The notes beneath the pieces were generated by a model. That model ran no database searches, had not been told where the DNA came from, and saw only the letters and a list, made by a program, of their open reading frames with translations. Source: Tipula vernalis (lineage: Eukaryota > Arthropoda > Insecta > Diptera > Tipulidae). From it: 64,000 nucleotides of DNA. Below, one piece after another: positions 21,260 through 32,819 of the stretch (the first letter of the stretch is position 1; each line of letters opens with the position of its first letter). The DNA lies in NCBI GenBank assembly GCA_958295665.1, contig OY282558.1:133724701-133788700 (forward strand), read 5' to 3'. The translations under genes were made by a program, and so were the position numbers.

Positions 21260-22000
21260 ATTTGACATCTTGGGTTCTTAAAAATATCAAAATATGAATA
21301 GTCAGTCCAAAACAATAAGCAACTATAAAACCCCAGCTTATTTTTTGTCCCGGGGTGGCTCCCTCTAAATTTAGTCGAAATGAGTATAGAACTGAAACAG
21401 GTAGTGCTGTATTGGTATTGGTGGTAGCGTAAACAAAACCATGTTGCCTCACTATACAGATGTGATGTTTCTTTATGGAGTTTGAAACTCCAATGTCGTA
21501 TTCCATAAAGTTTTCCCAAATATTAGTGACAAATATGAAGCCAACTCTACACTAACATCTGACAGATAGACAGTTTTTGATCCAGAGACTTTACCAATAA
21601 GTGATAAATAGCTGCAGGTAAATAGTTCTGACCAAAGTTTTGAGATAGAATTACTTTGGAGGCTAACACACACTACTGTGCATTACGGAATTAATAGGTA
21701 TTTCGATAAAATCACAAGTTGCGACATAAATGGTGCAATTATGCTCAAATGTGCGTTTTTCGGAAAACTATTAAATTGGTGTGAAATCACATCCCATTAT
21801 TTCAAAACTATTTAACTTAACCACTAATTTTAGATTAACAAAACCGGCTGACAAAACCGTGACAAAAGCGGCTATGTTTATTAATTCATCCACAAAATTA
21901 AAATATCGACGAATTTAAGTTTGAATGCGACAAAGTTAGAGACCACGATAATTTCCAAAAATTCAATGCTCCTGCATTTTTACTAAGCCCGCCTTTCCAA
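21260..22000. other. Stretch without a gene
   Basis: Overlapping short frames on the minus strand (21,198-21,673) have no recognisable motif and no supporting context. The rest is AT-rich with nothing identified. Confidence 0.4.
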
Positions 22001-22041
22001 TTGAATACGGGACGAATGGTAGGACCGATTTTCAATTTTCG

Positions 22042-22350
22042 GTGCTCCAAAAAGTTCAGGCATTCGATACGTTTAGAATATTTCTTAGGAGAATAGATTG
22101 TGGGATTATTGGGAAACTAGAAAAAAGACCCTCAAATCGCATATCCAAGCTCTACTATCTAAGCCATCGTCATGTTGTCAGATCTTCAGATGTGATTGAG
22201 GAAGACGAAAGCACCACGTGGTGTTCATCAATATGTCTTATAACGAAGAGGAATGTGGCAAAACACTTTTATGTTTGGATTTTTCGAGAGTTGAACAATG
22301 TCAAGGATGCATGCCACTTGATCTTTTTCGATTTGCTGAATTTGACTTAA
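22042..22350 (+). pseudogene. Ty3/gypsy-like reverse transcriptase fragment
   Basis: A single frame contains HRHVVRSSDVIEEDE, then WCSSICLITKR and FRELNNVKDACHL. This matches the N-terminal RT block of Ty3/gypsy elements (family: ...I.PS.SPW.S...LV.KK.G..RFCVDYR.LN..T..D.YPLP). Key residues are altered, for example the usual RFCVDYRELN reads HFYVWIFRELN. No catalytic YXDD, protease or LTR was found nearby, so this is an isolated scrap. Confidence 0.5.
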
Positions 22351-22420
22351 CACTGTTATGATTTGACTGTCCTCGAGATTGAATTTTTATTATCTCCAAA
22401 ATTTCACATATCATTTGCCT

Positions 22421-22860
22421 TCAAAAATTTTCTAAAATCGTTTCCAAATTCTGCTCCTTGACCTCTGAATTTTGATGTGCTCTCTTTGTTTGCTCCAAAA
22501 TAGTTATTTCTATTACAAGCACATGTGTTCGCGACACCTGACCATTTGTACCTGCTGGAGCAGTTCCATCCTTAGTTATTTTTCTGAGAGCGTTCCCAGC
22601 GTTTAGTTTGAACTCGTTCAACAACTGTAACGGTTTTTTCTCTTGTAACGAACGGACGTCCAAAAGGTTGTCTAATTTAAATTTCTCTGTTTCTCTTAAA
22701 ACAGTAAATGTTATGCGAATTGGTCAGGTGAACAGTGGAAGACCTCACGGTTTTACGATATTTAGCTTAACATCAATATTCAATTCCTTTGCATTAATCA
22801 ATTTAGTAGCACTTTTCATCCCTAAAATTTTTTCTTCGAATTTAACGTCAGCTGCATAAA
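22421..22860 (-). pseudogene. Possible non-LTR ORF1-like remnant
   Basis: Two adjacent minus-strand frames read KPLQLLNEFKLNAGNALRKI and, upstream, IRITFTVLRETEKFKLDNLL. The latter recalls the RRM-like P.R(I/V)TF.....D...L region of CR1/jockey ORF1 proteins. The match is weak and no zinc knuckle was found. It could also be a host-gene fossil or chance. Confidence 0.25.
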
Positions 22861-24412
22861 GAGTTTACAAATACAAATTTTTACAATCCCAGAGCAGTCA
22901 GTTTATTACTTTGGCACAGACCAATAGATTTCGAGTTGTTTGAGGATGACAGCATGGAGTTGGACAGTCCAATTTTCAAAGCGCACCAAACTAAGTTAGG
23001 TTTTGAACAATCGAAGAAGTTCAAGGCGACCAAAATGGAATTTGAATTATAAAACGGTTGTAGTGTTCATTCTGTTGACCAAATATTATAAAATTGCGCT
23101 GAAATTCAAGGTTTAATGACTATAAATTAAATTTGTATAATGTAAGATTTGCAAATGGATAGAGTAGAGTGTAAATTATACAAAATTAGGCAATGAGAAG
23201 AGTTTAATAGAATTTACAAGATTGTTTCAGAATGGGAATTGACCCTGTCTTAAATTTGAATGTACCCCCGTGTAAAAATGGGATTAAAACTCGTAAATAG
23301 TTTGTAACAATCGAAAAATGAGGATATTTTTCTATTTACATTTTTAGCTTGCGATGGCATTCTTATGTACATAAAATAGATGTATGTATATCCTGCTTGA
23401 ATTAAAAAATGATAAATTGATTTTGATTAAAGTTTATTACTTCCTATATTACCCCCATCAAATCGATAGGCGCTTTTTTGTCTAGTTCAATGTTATGGTT
23501 GAATGACTTGGTGTATTCTAGCTGGTTGATGATTAATAGGAATAGTTTTAATTTTATTTGATAGATTTATATCCATAACGTCAAGATGATATCTGTATAG
23601 TATGTTTAATCGAAAGGCATTTTTAAAGTTGAAAAACAGTTTTTGTCCTTTGGGGCCAATAAACAACAATCTGTATAGTTATTCGAATACGAATTCTATT
23701 CAGCTTTAAAGAAAGGCTTTTCAGAATATTTTAAATCTTATATTAAATTTTGAAATTTGATTTTAAAGTTTTGATCTTTAAGTTGAAAAATCTGGTTTTG
23801 TTGAATGCCTACCTTCAATCTTAGTATAACCCTAAAGACATTTAGTATGTTTCAACAGATACGTTTTAGAATTATATTGGTTAACGATTAACATTGTAAC
23901 GATTGTGTCTGTGCTTTGTATCGAGGGGATTTTTTCTTCCATTCGGATCTCCAAAATTGGTTTAAATCTTGGAAAACCAGACTTCACTGGCTTTGTATGT
24001 TTTATTTGTTTATATTTTACCAAAAGTACCAAAAATGTAGGCACAAGCCAAAAAACTTATCCAATATACACTGCCACCATTTTCAGAAACTCCCAAAATC
24101 AGTAAATATTTAAAATCTGCCAAATATCGTTATTAAAATTGAGCTAAATTGGTTGAAGTGGAGTTAGGGTCAAGCTTTCCAAACCTTTTGGCAATAGGTA
24201 AGGGACTTTCAAATTATTTCAAATCATTCGAATTTACTTATGGTTTAAATACCCTACTATTTATGAAACGTTAAAAAGGTGGCTCGAATTATTTCCGAGC
24301 TTAAAATTCACTCACTTTTCAACTCGTCGTTTGAACTATTCTAAAAGAATTAATTTTATTTCTATCCAAATGTAATCTATCGACTCAATTTTTATTTGGA
24401 TATGTTTTTAAA
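22861..24412. other. AT-rich stretch without a gene
   Basis: Only chance-length frames, for example 23,832-24,113 on both strands. Near 24,410 the sequence begins to show AAAAGTTT words and passes into the satellite. Confidence 0.5.
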
Positions 24413-26640
24413 AGTTTAAAAGTTTAGAAGTTTAAAAGTTTAAAAGTTTAAAAGTTTAAAAGTTTAAAAGTTTAAAAGTTTAAAAGTTTAAAAGTTTAAA
24501 AGTTTAAAAGTTTAAAAGTTTAAAAGTTTAAAAGTTTAAAAGTTTAAAAGTTTAAAAGTTTAAAAGTTTAAAAGTTTAAAAGTTTAAAAGTTTAAAAGTT
24601 TAAAAGTTTAAAAGTTTAAAAGTTTAAAAGTTTAAAAGTTTAAAAGTTTAAAAGTTTAAAAGTTTAAAAGTTTAAAAGTTTAAAAGTTTAAAAGTTTAAA
24701 AGTTTAAAAGTTTAAAAGTTTAAAAGTTTAAAAGTTTAAAAGTTTAAAAGTTTAAAAGTTTAAAAGTTTAAAAGTTTAAAAGTTTAAAAGTTTAAAAGTT
24801 TAAAAGTTTAAAAGTTTAAAAGTTTAAAAGTTTAAAAGTTTAAAAGTTTAAAAGTTTAAAAGTTTAAAAGTTTAAAAGTTTAAAAGTTTAAAAGTTTAAA
24901 AGTTTAAAAGTTTAAAAGTTTTAAAGTTTAAAAGTTTAAAAGTTTAAAAGTTTAAAAGTTTAAAAGTTTAAAAGTTTAAAAGTTTAAAAGTTTAAAAGTT
25001 TAAAAGTTTAAAAGTTTAAAAGTTTAAAAGTTTAAAAGTTTAAAAGTTTAAAAGTTTAAAAGTTTAAAAGTTTAAAAGTTTAAAAGTTTAAAAGTTTAAA
25101 AGTTTAAAAGTTTAAAAGTTTAAAAGTTTAAAAGTTTAAAAGTTTAAAAGTTTAAAAGTTTAAAAGTTTAAAAGTTTAAAAGTTTAAAAGTTTAAAAGTT
25201 TAAAAGTTTAAAAGTTTAAAAGTTTAAAAGTTTAAAAGTTTAAAAGTTTAAAAGTTTAAAAGTTTTAAAGTTTAAAAGTTTAAAAGTTTAAAAGTTTAAA
25301 AGTTTAAAAGTTTAAAAGTATAAAAGTTTAAAAGTTTAAAAGTTTAAAAGTTTAAAAGTTTAAAAGTTTAAAAGTTTAAAAGTTTAAAAGTTTAAAAGTT
25401 TAAAAGTTTAAAAGTTTAAAAGTTTAAAAGTTTAAAAGTTTAAAAGTTTAAAAGTTTAAAAGTTTAAAAGTTTAAAAGTTTAAAAGTTTAAAAGTTTAAA
25501 AGTTTAAAAGTTTAAAAGTTTAAAAGTTTAAAAGTTTAAAAGTTTAAAAGTTTAAAAGTTTAAAAGTTTAAAAGTTTAAAAGTTTAAAAGTTTAAAAGTT
25601 TAAAAGTTTAAAAGTTTAAAAGTTTAAAAGTTTAAAAGTTTAAAAGTTTAAAAGTTTTAAAGTTTAAAAGTTTAAAAGTTTAAAAGTTTTAAAGTTTTAA
25701 AGTTTAAAAGTTTAAAAGTTTAAAAGTTTAAAAATTTAAAAGTTTAAAAGTTTAAAAGTTTAAAAGTTTAAAAGTTTAAAAGTTTAAAAGCTTAAAAGTT
25801 TAAAAGTTTAAAAGCTTAAAAGTTTAAAAGTTTAAAAGTTTAAAAGTTTAAAAGTTTAAAAGTTTAAAAGTTTAAAAGTTTAAAAGTTTAAAAGTTTAAA
25901 AGTTTAAAAGTTTAAAAGTTTAAAAGTTTAAAAGTTTAAAAGTTTAAAAGTTTAAAAGTTTAAAAGTTTAAAAGTTTAAAAGTTTAAAAGTTTAAAAGTT
26001 TAAAAGTTTAAAAGTTTAAAAGTTTAAAAGTTTAAAAGTTTAAAAGTTTAAAAGTTTAAAAATTTCAAAATTTAAAAGTTTAAAAGTTTAAAAGTTTAAA
26101 AGTTTAAAAGTTTAAAAGTTTAAAAGTTTAAAAGTTTAAAAGTTTAAAAGTTTAAAAGTTTAAAAGTTTAAAAGTTTAAAAGTTTAAAAGTTTAAAAGTT
26201 TAAAAGTTTAAAAGTTTAAAAGTTTAAAAGTATAAAAGTTTTAAAGTTTAAAAGTTTAAAAGTTTAAAAGTTTAAAAGTTTAAAAGTTTAAAAGTTTAAA
26301 AGTTTAAAAGTTTAAAAGTTTAAAAGTTTAAAAGTTTAAAAGTTTAAAAGTTTAAAAGTTTAAAAGTATAAAAGTTTAAAAGTTTAAAAGTTTAAAAGTT
26401 TAAAAGTTTAGAAGTTCAAAAGTTTAAAAGTTTAAAAGTTTAAAAGTTTAAAAGTTTAAAAGTTTAAAAGTTTAAAAGTTTAAAAGTTTAAAAGTATAAA
26501 AGTTTAAAAGTTTAAAAGTTTAAAAGTTTAAAAGTATAAAAGTTTAAAAGTTTAAAAGTTTAAAAGTTTAAAAGTTTAAAAGTTTAAAAGTTTAAAAGTT
26601 TAAAAGTTTAAAAGTTTAAAAGTTTAAAAGTTTAAAAGTG
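24413..26640. repeat. 8-bp satellite (TTTAAAAG)n, about 2.2 kb
   Basis: About 278 head-to-tail copies of TTTAAAAG. The left 800 bases are nearly perfect. Substituted units (GTTTTAAAG, GTATAAAAG, GCTTAAAAG) become more frequent to the right of about 25,250. It has no coding capacity. Confidence 0.98.
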
Positions 26641-28205
26641 AAAAAAAATAAATGGTTAAAAGTTTAAAAGTTAAAAAAAATAAAAGTTCAAAAGTTTACT
26701 AGTTTAAAAATACAGAAGTTTTAAAGTTAAAAATTGTATAAGAAAAATCAAAATCTTTAAACATGAAAGATAGAAGTGTATATTTTAAAACAAAAACAGA
26801 AGCTTAGAAAAGGAGAAGCTTAAAAGTCTTAAATTATAAACGGCTTAAACGTAAAAAGTTCCCGAGTTTAAAAGTTTAACAGTTTAATCATCATCAAACA
26901 GGGTAAATGAAAAAATTCAATACTCTTAAATATCAAATTAATAAAATTTTAAAATACGAATCGTCTACACGTTTAAAAGGTTGCAGGGTTAATAATAAAT
27001 AAATCATCATAACCTTTAAATAGAAAAAGATTTAAATCATTAAGATACAGTAGCTTAGAAAAGGGGAACTTTAAAATGTTGAAGTATTGGGCATTTTAAA
27101 TTTAAAAAGACTAGACATTAAAAATTTGAAAAATTTCAAAGCTTAACAGTTTTAAAGTGTAATAGTTTGCAACAATAAAAGATCAAAAATTAAAAACATT
27201 TAAAAACATAGTTTAAAAGTTTGATTTTTTAAAAGGTTGAAAGTCAAAAGAGTTTTCAGAAAAACTCTTAAATCTAAAGTTTAAACATTTATAGACAGAA
27301 ACATTAAACCTGCAAAAATTAAAAAGTTTAAGATTAAAAGTTTCCATCTTTTTAAGTTTAATAGCTGAAAAGATTGAAGGTTTAAAAGCTTAAAAGTTTA
27401 AGAGTTTAAGATTAAAAAAAGTTTCAAATTTTTTTTTGTTTTCCTTTATTTGACAATCTATCTCATTACGAAACTTTCATTAGGATTTATGAATATCTAA
27501 TAACTATTTTGAAAAACCAAAATTTCGTGACTTTTAATCTTTATCTTGTGGTAGCAAGAAGCTGGCTCACTAGATCGTTTGGGTGAATATCAATTTAAAG
27601 CGATACAAGCCACTAGAATCCTTAATTTCTTCCCGTTTTGTTGCGACCTGTATGGCTCTGTGAATTAAATCGTTTGATACGAACCATAGTGCATCTACCG
27701 TCTATGGTACTGTTAAAGAATGTTCTAGCTCAATTTGCTGGCCACACCCCACAGCTGTAAACCATAAGTCGTAAAGGTTTCATTACTTAAACTTTTTAAT
27801 TCAACATTTTTAAAGTTTAAAAGTATAAAAGTTCGTTAGCTTAAAAATTAATTTTAAATGAACTGAAATTGGAACGAAATTCGAACGTTTACAGAAAGTT
27901 TAAGGATTCAAACCTTTTAAAATTAAAAAGATTGGACGTTAAGAAGTTTAAAACTTTAAAACTTCAACAGCTTGAAAATTTAACAGTTCGCAAAATTAAA
28001 TGATCAAATGTGAAGAACTTTTAAAAACAAAGTGTAAAATTGTAAAAATTTACATATTTAAAAGTTCAAAATTTAAAAAGTTTAGAAGATTTGAAGTATG
28101 AAAGTTTAAAATTTTAAATGTTTAAAAGATTAAAAGTTTTGGAATATAAAAGTTGAAATTTTTTTAAGTTTAACAGTTTTAAAGTTTAGACGTTTAAAAG
28201 TTTTA
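26641..28205. repeat. Diverged flank of the 8-bp satellite
   Basis: AAGTTTAAAAG-like words continue at irregular spacing, broken by point changes and insertions. Between about 27,430 and 27,780 is an island without these words. The gradient from perfect to unrecognisable suggests an old array edge. Confidence 0.75.
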
Positions 28206-28780
28206 AAGAGAGATTGACTGATTGATTGATCAGGGTATACGACCAAGCCTAAGCAAGACTGCCCGATGACGCCGGGCCCTCCCTACCCCCTTTACACATA
28301 ACATTACCGTAGGAAAGGAAAGGTATGTTAGCAACAAGGAATCAATCCAGTTCCAGACACCTAAGTAGTTGATAGTTAGTCAATTAAGTACTGCTCAATT
28401 TCCTGTAAAGTTGCTTCGGGTTCTTCAAGAATTTTCAAAATTAGAAATATGCATTAACCCTATATAGTAACCATTCTAAAATTAAGTATACATTTAATTC
28501 TCTGAAATAAATTATAGATTAATCTTTATGACTACAACTAAATTAACATTAATAGTTTGACAATAATTAAGCCAACTACCACCCGCCCATCGCGCTGTCA
28601 CCTCAGCCAGTGACATCTGGTTAACTATTATTAACATTAATATCAGTATGAACATTAACACCAATACCAACATCCACATCAATACCAATACGAACAACAA
28701 CATTAACATTATGACATTAATGATTCGATTACACCGAAAAATTAATTTTTCCAAATTTTATTCAATTTTATTTTAATAAA
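28206..28780. other. Non-satellite island without a gene
   Basis: Holds a GC-rich patch (GCCCGATGACGCCGGGCCCT at about 28,261-28,280, then CCCTACCCCC) and an imperfect AACATTAACACCAATACCAAC-type low-complexity tract at 28,630-28,715. No coding or RNA gene was recognised. The patch could be a SINE scrap but lacks visible A and B boxes. Confidence 0.4.
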
Positions 28781-28894
28781 ATTAATTTTATTCCATTAAA
28801 TTCAGTTAAACCCAAAATCTAATCTACTTTACCACTAATTCTTTATTTAAAATCAGCCTTTAGCACCTTTAAATAAAATTATTTCTATTATCAT

Positions 28895-29070
28895 CTAAAT
28901 TGCAGGAAATCAAATTAAACACTACCTAAATAACCTGAAATTCAGTGAAAATCACACCAGAAATCCCATTTTAGAAAACTCAAGATTTCTTTATATAATT
29001 CGGACCAATGGGATTGTGCAATTTTGTGCATATAATTAGCAAATTTGAGCATAGCGTACTTTAAGAAATA
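28895..29070 (+). repeat. Left inverted arm of the foldback-like element
   Basis: About 175 bases whose reverse complement recurs at 31,480-31,665 with roughly one change in ten by eye. Confidence 0.85.
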
Positions 29071-29134
29071 GGATGAGATTTCTCACGTGATTATCACACC
29101 AGAAATTTCATATATTCCGTTTATATAACTTTGG

Positions 29135-31239
29135 CCAGAATCGGCCATAGAACATCCACAATTGATCAAAATCATGATTTTTCGAAGAGGTTATATGGGT
29201 GATTTCCACAAACCCCACCTTTTATTAACATTCGAATTAAACAAAATGTGGTTAGTGTTCTGGCCAAGTTTCACGTTTGTTCATATTACACTTTAGCCAG
29301 AATCGGCCATAGAACATCCACAATTGATCAAAATCCTGAATATTAGAAGAGGTTATATGGAAGATTTTCACAAATCCTACATTTTATTAACATTCGAATT
29401 AAACCAAAGTGTAGTTATTATTCTAACAAAAATTCACGTTTGTGCATATCACACTTTAGCCAGAATCGGTCATAGAACATCCACAATTGATCAGAATCGT
29501 GATTTCTCGAAGAAGTTATATGGGGGATATCCACAAATCCCACCTTGTATTAACATTCGAAATAAAACAAAGTGTGGTTAGTATTATGGCTAAGTTTCAC
29601 GTTTGTGCATATCACACTTAAGCCAGAATCGGCCATAGAACATCCACAATTGATCAAAATCGTGTTTTCTCGAAGAGGTTATATGGGCGATTTCCGGAAA
29701 TCCCACCTTTTATTAACATTCGAATTAAACAAAAGTGTGGTTATTATGTTGGCCAAGTTTCACGTTTGTGCATATTATACCTTAGCCAGAATCGGCCATA
29801 GAACATTCACAATTGATCAAAATCGTGATTTTTCGAAGAGGTTATATGGGCGATTTCCGGAAATCCCACCTTTTATTAACATTCGAATTATAAGCAAAAT
29901 GCAGCTAGTATTCTGGCCAATTTTCACGTTTGTGCATATTACACTTTAGCCAGAATCGGCCATAGAACATCCACAATTGATCAAAATCGTGGTTTTTCGA
30001 AGAGGTTATATGGGCGATTTCCGGAAATCCCACCTTTTATTAAAATTCGAATTAAACAAAAGTGTGGTTATTATGCTGGCCAAGTTTCACGTTTGTGCAT
30101 ATTATACTTTAGCCAGAATCGGGCATAGAACGTCCACAATTGATCAAAATCGTGATTTTTCGAAGAGGTTATATGGGCGATTTCCGGAAATCTCACCTTT
30201 TATTAACATTCGAAATAAAAACAAAATGCAGCTAGTATTCTGGCAAATTTTCACGTTTGTGCATATTACACTTTAGCCAGAATTGGCCATAGAACATCCA
30301 AAATTGATCAAAATCGTGGTTTTTCGAAGAGGTTATATGAGCTATTTCTACAAATCCCACCTTTTATTAACAATCGAATTAAAACAAAGTGTGTTTATTA
30401 TGCTGGCCAAGTTTCACGTTTGTGCATATTATACCTTAGCCAGAATCAGCCATAGAACATCCACAATTGATCAAAATCATGATTTTTCGAAGAGGTTATA
30501 TGGGCGATTTCCGGAAATCCCACCTTTTATTAACATTCGAATTCAACAAATGTGTGGTTATTATGCTGCCCAAGTTTCACGTTTGTGCATATTATACCTT
30601 AGCCAGAATCGGGCATAGAACATCCACAATTGATGAAAATCGTGATTTTTCGAAGAGGTTATATGGGCGATTTCCGGAAATCCCACCTTATATTAACATT
30701 CGAATTCAACAAAAGTGTGGTTATTATGTTGGCCAAGTTTTACGTTTGTTCATATTACACTTTAGCCAGAATCGGCCATAGAACATCCACAATTGATCAA
30801 AATCCTGAATATTCGAAGAGGTTATATGGAAGATTTTCACAAATCCTACATTTTAATAACATTCGAATTAAACCAAAGTGTAGTTAATATTCTGGCCAAA
30901 ATTCACGTTTGTGCCTATCACACTTTAGCCAGAATTGGCCATAGAACATCCACAATTGATCAAAATCGTGATTTTTTGAAGAGGTTATATGAGCGATTTC
31001 CACAAATCCCACCTTGTATTAACATTCGAATTAAAACATAGTGTGGTTAGTGTTCTGGCCAAGTTTCAAGTTTGTGCATATTACACTTTAGCCAAAATCG
31101 GCCATAGAACATCCACAATTGATTAATTCATGATTTTTTCACAGAGGTTATATGGGCGATTTTCACAAATCCCACTTTTATTAACATTCGAATTAAACAC
31201 AAAATGCGGCTAGTATTCTAGCCAAGTTTTATGTTTGAG
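29135..31239 (+). repeat. 163-bp satellite, 13 direct copies
   Basis: The marker AACATCC recurs at 29,151; 29,313; 29,476; 29,639; 29,802; 29,966; 30,129; 30,293; 30,456; 30,619; 30,782; 30,945 and 31,108, a period of 162-164. Around 29,700-30,250 two monomer types alternate (GTGTGGTTATTATG(C/T)TGG and AATGCAGCTAGTATTCTGG), a partial dimeric higher-order unit. Because 163 is not a multiple of three, frames inside it end within about 110 codons, so it does not encode a repeat protein. Confidence 0.95.
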
Positions 31240-31436
31240 CAATTGTGGATGTTCTATGGCCGATTCTGGGTAAAGTGTAATATGCACAAACGTGAAACTT
31301 GGCCAGAATACTAGTAGCATTTTGTTTTTAATTTGAATCTTAATAAAAGTTGGGATTTGTGGAAGTCGCTCATATAACCTCTTCGAAAAATCATGATTTT
31401 GATCAATTGTGGATGTTCTATGGCCAACTCTGGCCA
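31240..31436 (-). repeat. Inverted terminal copy of the 163-bp satellite
   Basis: At about 31,239 the array switches orientation: AATTGTGGATGTTCTATGGC follows, the reverse complement of the monomer start. About 1.2 inverted copies are present, ending at the unique spacer before the right arm. Confidence 0.9.
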
Positions 31437-31479
31437 ATATAAACTATTATCAATGTTAGTTTAGTAACGCACAATTTCA

Positions 31480-31665
31480 AGGTCAGTTTAGTAACGCTAT
31501 GCACAAATTTTCTAATTACAGGCACTAAATTTCACAATCCCAATGGTCCGAATTATATATAGAAATCTTGGGTTTTCTAAAATGGAATTTCTGGTGTGAT
31601 GTACACTGAATTTCAGGTTATTTAGTTAGTGTTTAATTTGATTTCCACCAATTTAGATGCTAAAT
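31480..31665 (-). repeat. Right inverted arm of the foldback-like element
   Basis: Reverse complement of 28,895-29,070. Contains GTGTTTAATTTGATTTCCAC and CAATCCCAATGGTCCGAATT. Confidence 0.85.
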
Positions 31666-31742
31666 GAAGATGCATGAAACATTTTATTTCTAAATTATGA
31701 ATTTTAAACTAAAAATCTGAAACCCTATAAAATTTAATTCTT

Positions 31743-31748
<6 letters not shown>

Positions 31749-31785
<37 letters not shown>

Positions 31786-32131
31786 ATGCAATCTTTTCTG
31801 GGGCTCAAGGCACTCCCAACTCTTTCGCAGTTAATTTTACCGTCCTACTTTACGCAGTATTAGCCAAATCGAGGACGTACGGCTATAGACCCGCTTTGTA
31901 TAAACCACCTGCACATTGCATTGCTTCATGCCAACCTATAGTGCTGACATGAAAGGTGGGTCGGCCCATGGATTCTGCACTCTCAACAGGGGGTCATAGT
32001 TGTGTTCATCGTCATCACCGATCGTAATCAGATGATGAAAAATCCCTTTTGCATCCCGCCCCTATCGGGATTCGAACCCGGTACCTCCCGATCCAAACGC
32101 CGCAGCTTTAACCACTGCGCCGTTTGCTCGG
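31749..32131 (-). mobile_element. tRNA-derived SINE with perfect target-site duplication
   Basis: A 383-bp element on the minus strand. Its head (at 32,131 reading leftward) contains an A box, GGCGCAGTGGTTAAAGC, and a B box, GGTTCGAATCC, within a tRNA-like stem region (about 32,050-32,125), giving an internal RNA polymerase III promoter. The body runs to an A tail, seen as a T run at about 31,749-31,780. It is flanked by identical 14-bp copies of TAATTCTTTAGCTT at 31,735-31,748 and 32,132-32,145. It inserted at or just outside the right end of the foldback-like element. The perfect duplication implies a fairly recent insertion by a LINE-type machinery. Confidence 0.92.
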
Positions 32132-32145
32132 TAATTCTTTAGCTT

Positions 32146-32819
32146 AATTAGCTATATCCAAAACTTTACCAACGGACAAGGTTAGAATCTAATACAAATT
32201 GTTTTCAACCCATGCCTCATCATATCTATTTCTTTTGTTAAATACGAGTTATTATACATATAAAGACATAAATCATTGCAATGTTTCCAGTTGTTGGAAC
32301 ACTTCAAAACCAACAAAAATATTTATGTATAAACATTTTGGTTATGGTTTTGTGCTTTTGCCATAACCAATAACTTTGGAATGCATAAATAAATTGTTAT
32401 GTGTTGCGTACAGCCGATTATGATTTCAATTGAACAGTACTCCGTTATTCGAAGTATAAGAATCCCATTTAAATCGAATACAAATCAATTCACACAAAAC
32501 ACATACACACAAAACACAATACACTTTTGGTAAACGAAATAATTTCTAGTTTTATACCACAAACCCAAACACATACATATTTATTAGGGTAGAAAAATTC
32601 AACAGAACAATCTGTTCTACGAATGTCCATGTACTCGTATATACGAGAAATATTTAACTTTGTATATAACTACCACTACATCTACGTACTGTTAACGGTA
32701 CGGTGTCTAATAATATTTAAACAACACAAACAAAAACAGATTTGTGGATATAATATATATTCAAATAAAATCGTCGGCTCTGTCTATACACAACAAAATT
32801 CGTTCAAAAGTTTTAAATA
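32146..32819. other. Stretch without a gene
   Basis: AT-rich. It contains an imperfect inverted word around ATTTATGTATAAACATTTTGGTTATGG with CCATAACCAATAAC (about 32,320-32,372) and CACACAAAACACA-type low complexity. No gene recognised. Confidence 0.4.

Larger units (their letters stand above)
28785..31740. mobile_element. Foldback-like element: inverted terminal arms enclosing a 163-bp satellite
   Basis: The left arm (strongest 28,895-29,070, weaker out to about 28,785) is matched in reverse complement by the right arm (strongest 31,480-31,665, weaker out to about 31,740). Matching words include GGAAATCAAATTAAACACTA, ATAACCTGAAATTCAGTG, ATCACACCAGAAAT, TTTTAGAAAAC, and TAATTCGGACCA(A/T)TGGGATTGTG. 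Between them lie 13 direct copies of a 163-bp repeat and one inverted copy at the right. Foldback/Galileo-type DNA elements are known for long inverted arms with tandem repeats. No transposase is present, and the outermost tips and target duplication could not be fixed. Confidence 0.7.

Noticed and set aside
21198..21673. Overlapping minus-strand frames after the kinase gene
   Set aside because: No motif, no splice context, and two frames overlap over the same bases; likely chance.
16279..26640. CRISPR-like arrays
   Set aside because: The 7-bp and 8-bp repeats are directly tandem with no spacers, in a eukaryotic sequence.
28512..28754. Minus-strand frame rich in Met, Leu and Val, resembling a membrane protein
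   Set aside because: It is the translation of an imperfect AACATTAACACCAATAC low-complexity tract.
29324..31041. Chain of overlapping open frames of 80-125 codons reading a repeated ...IDQNRDFSKRLYGRFPEIPP... pattern
   Set aside because: They are translations of the 163-bp satellite. The period is not a multiple of three, each frame ends within one monomer or so, and there is no start context or conservation beyond the DNA repeat.
32050..32125. A possible tRNA gene on the minus strand
   Set aside because: A and B boxes are present, but the sequence continues into a 300-base body with A tail and 14-bp target duplication, and no proper cloverleaf acceptor stem was seen. It is a tRNA-derived SINE.
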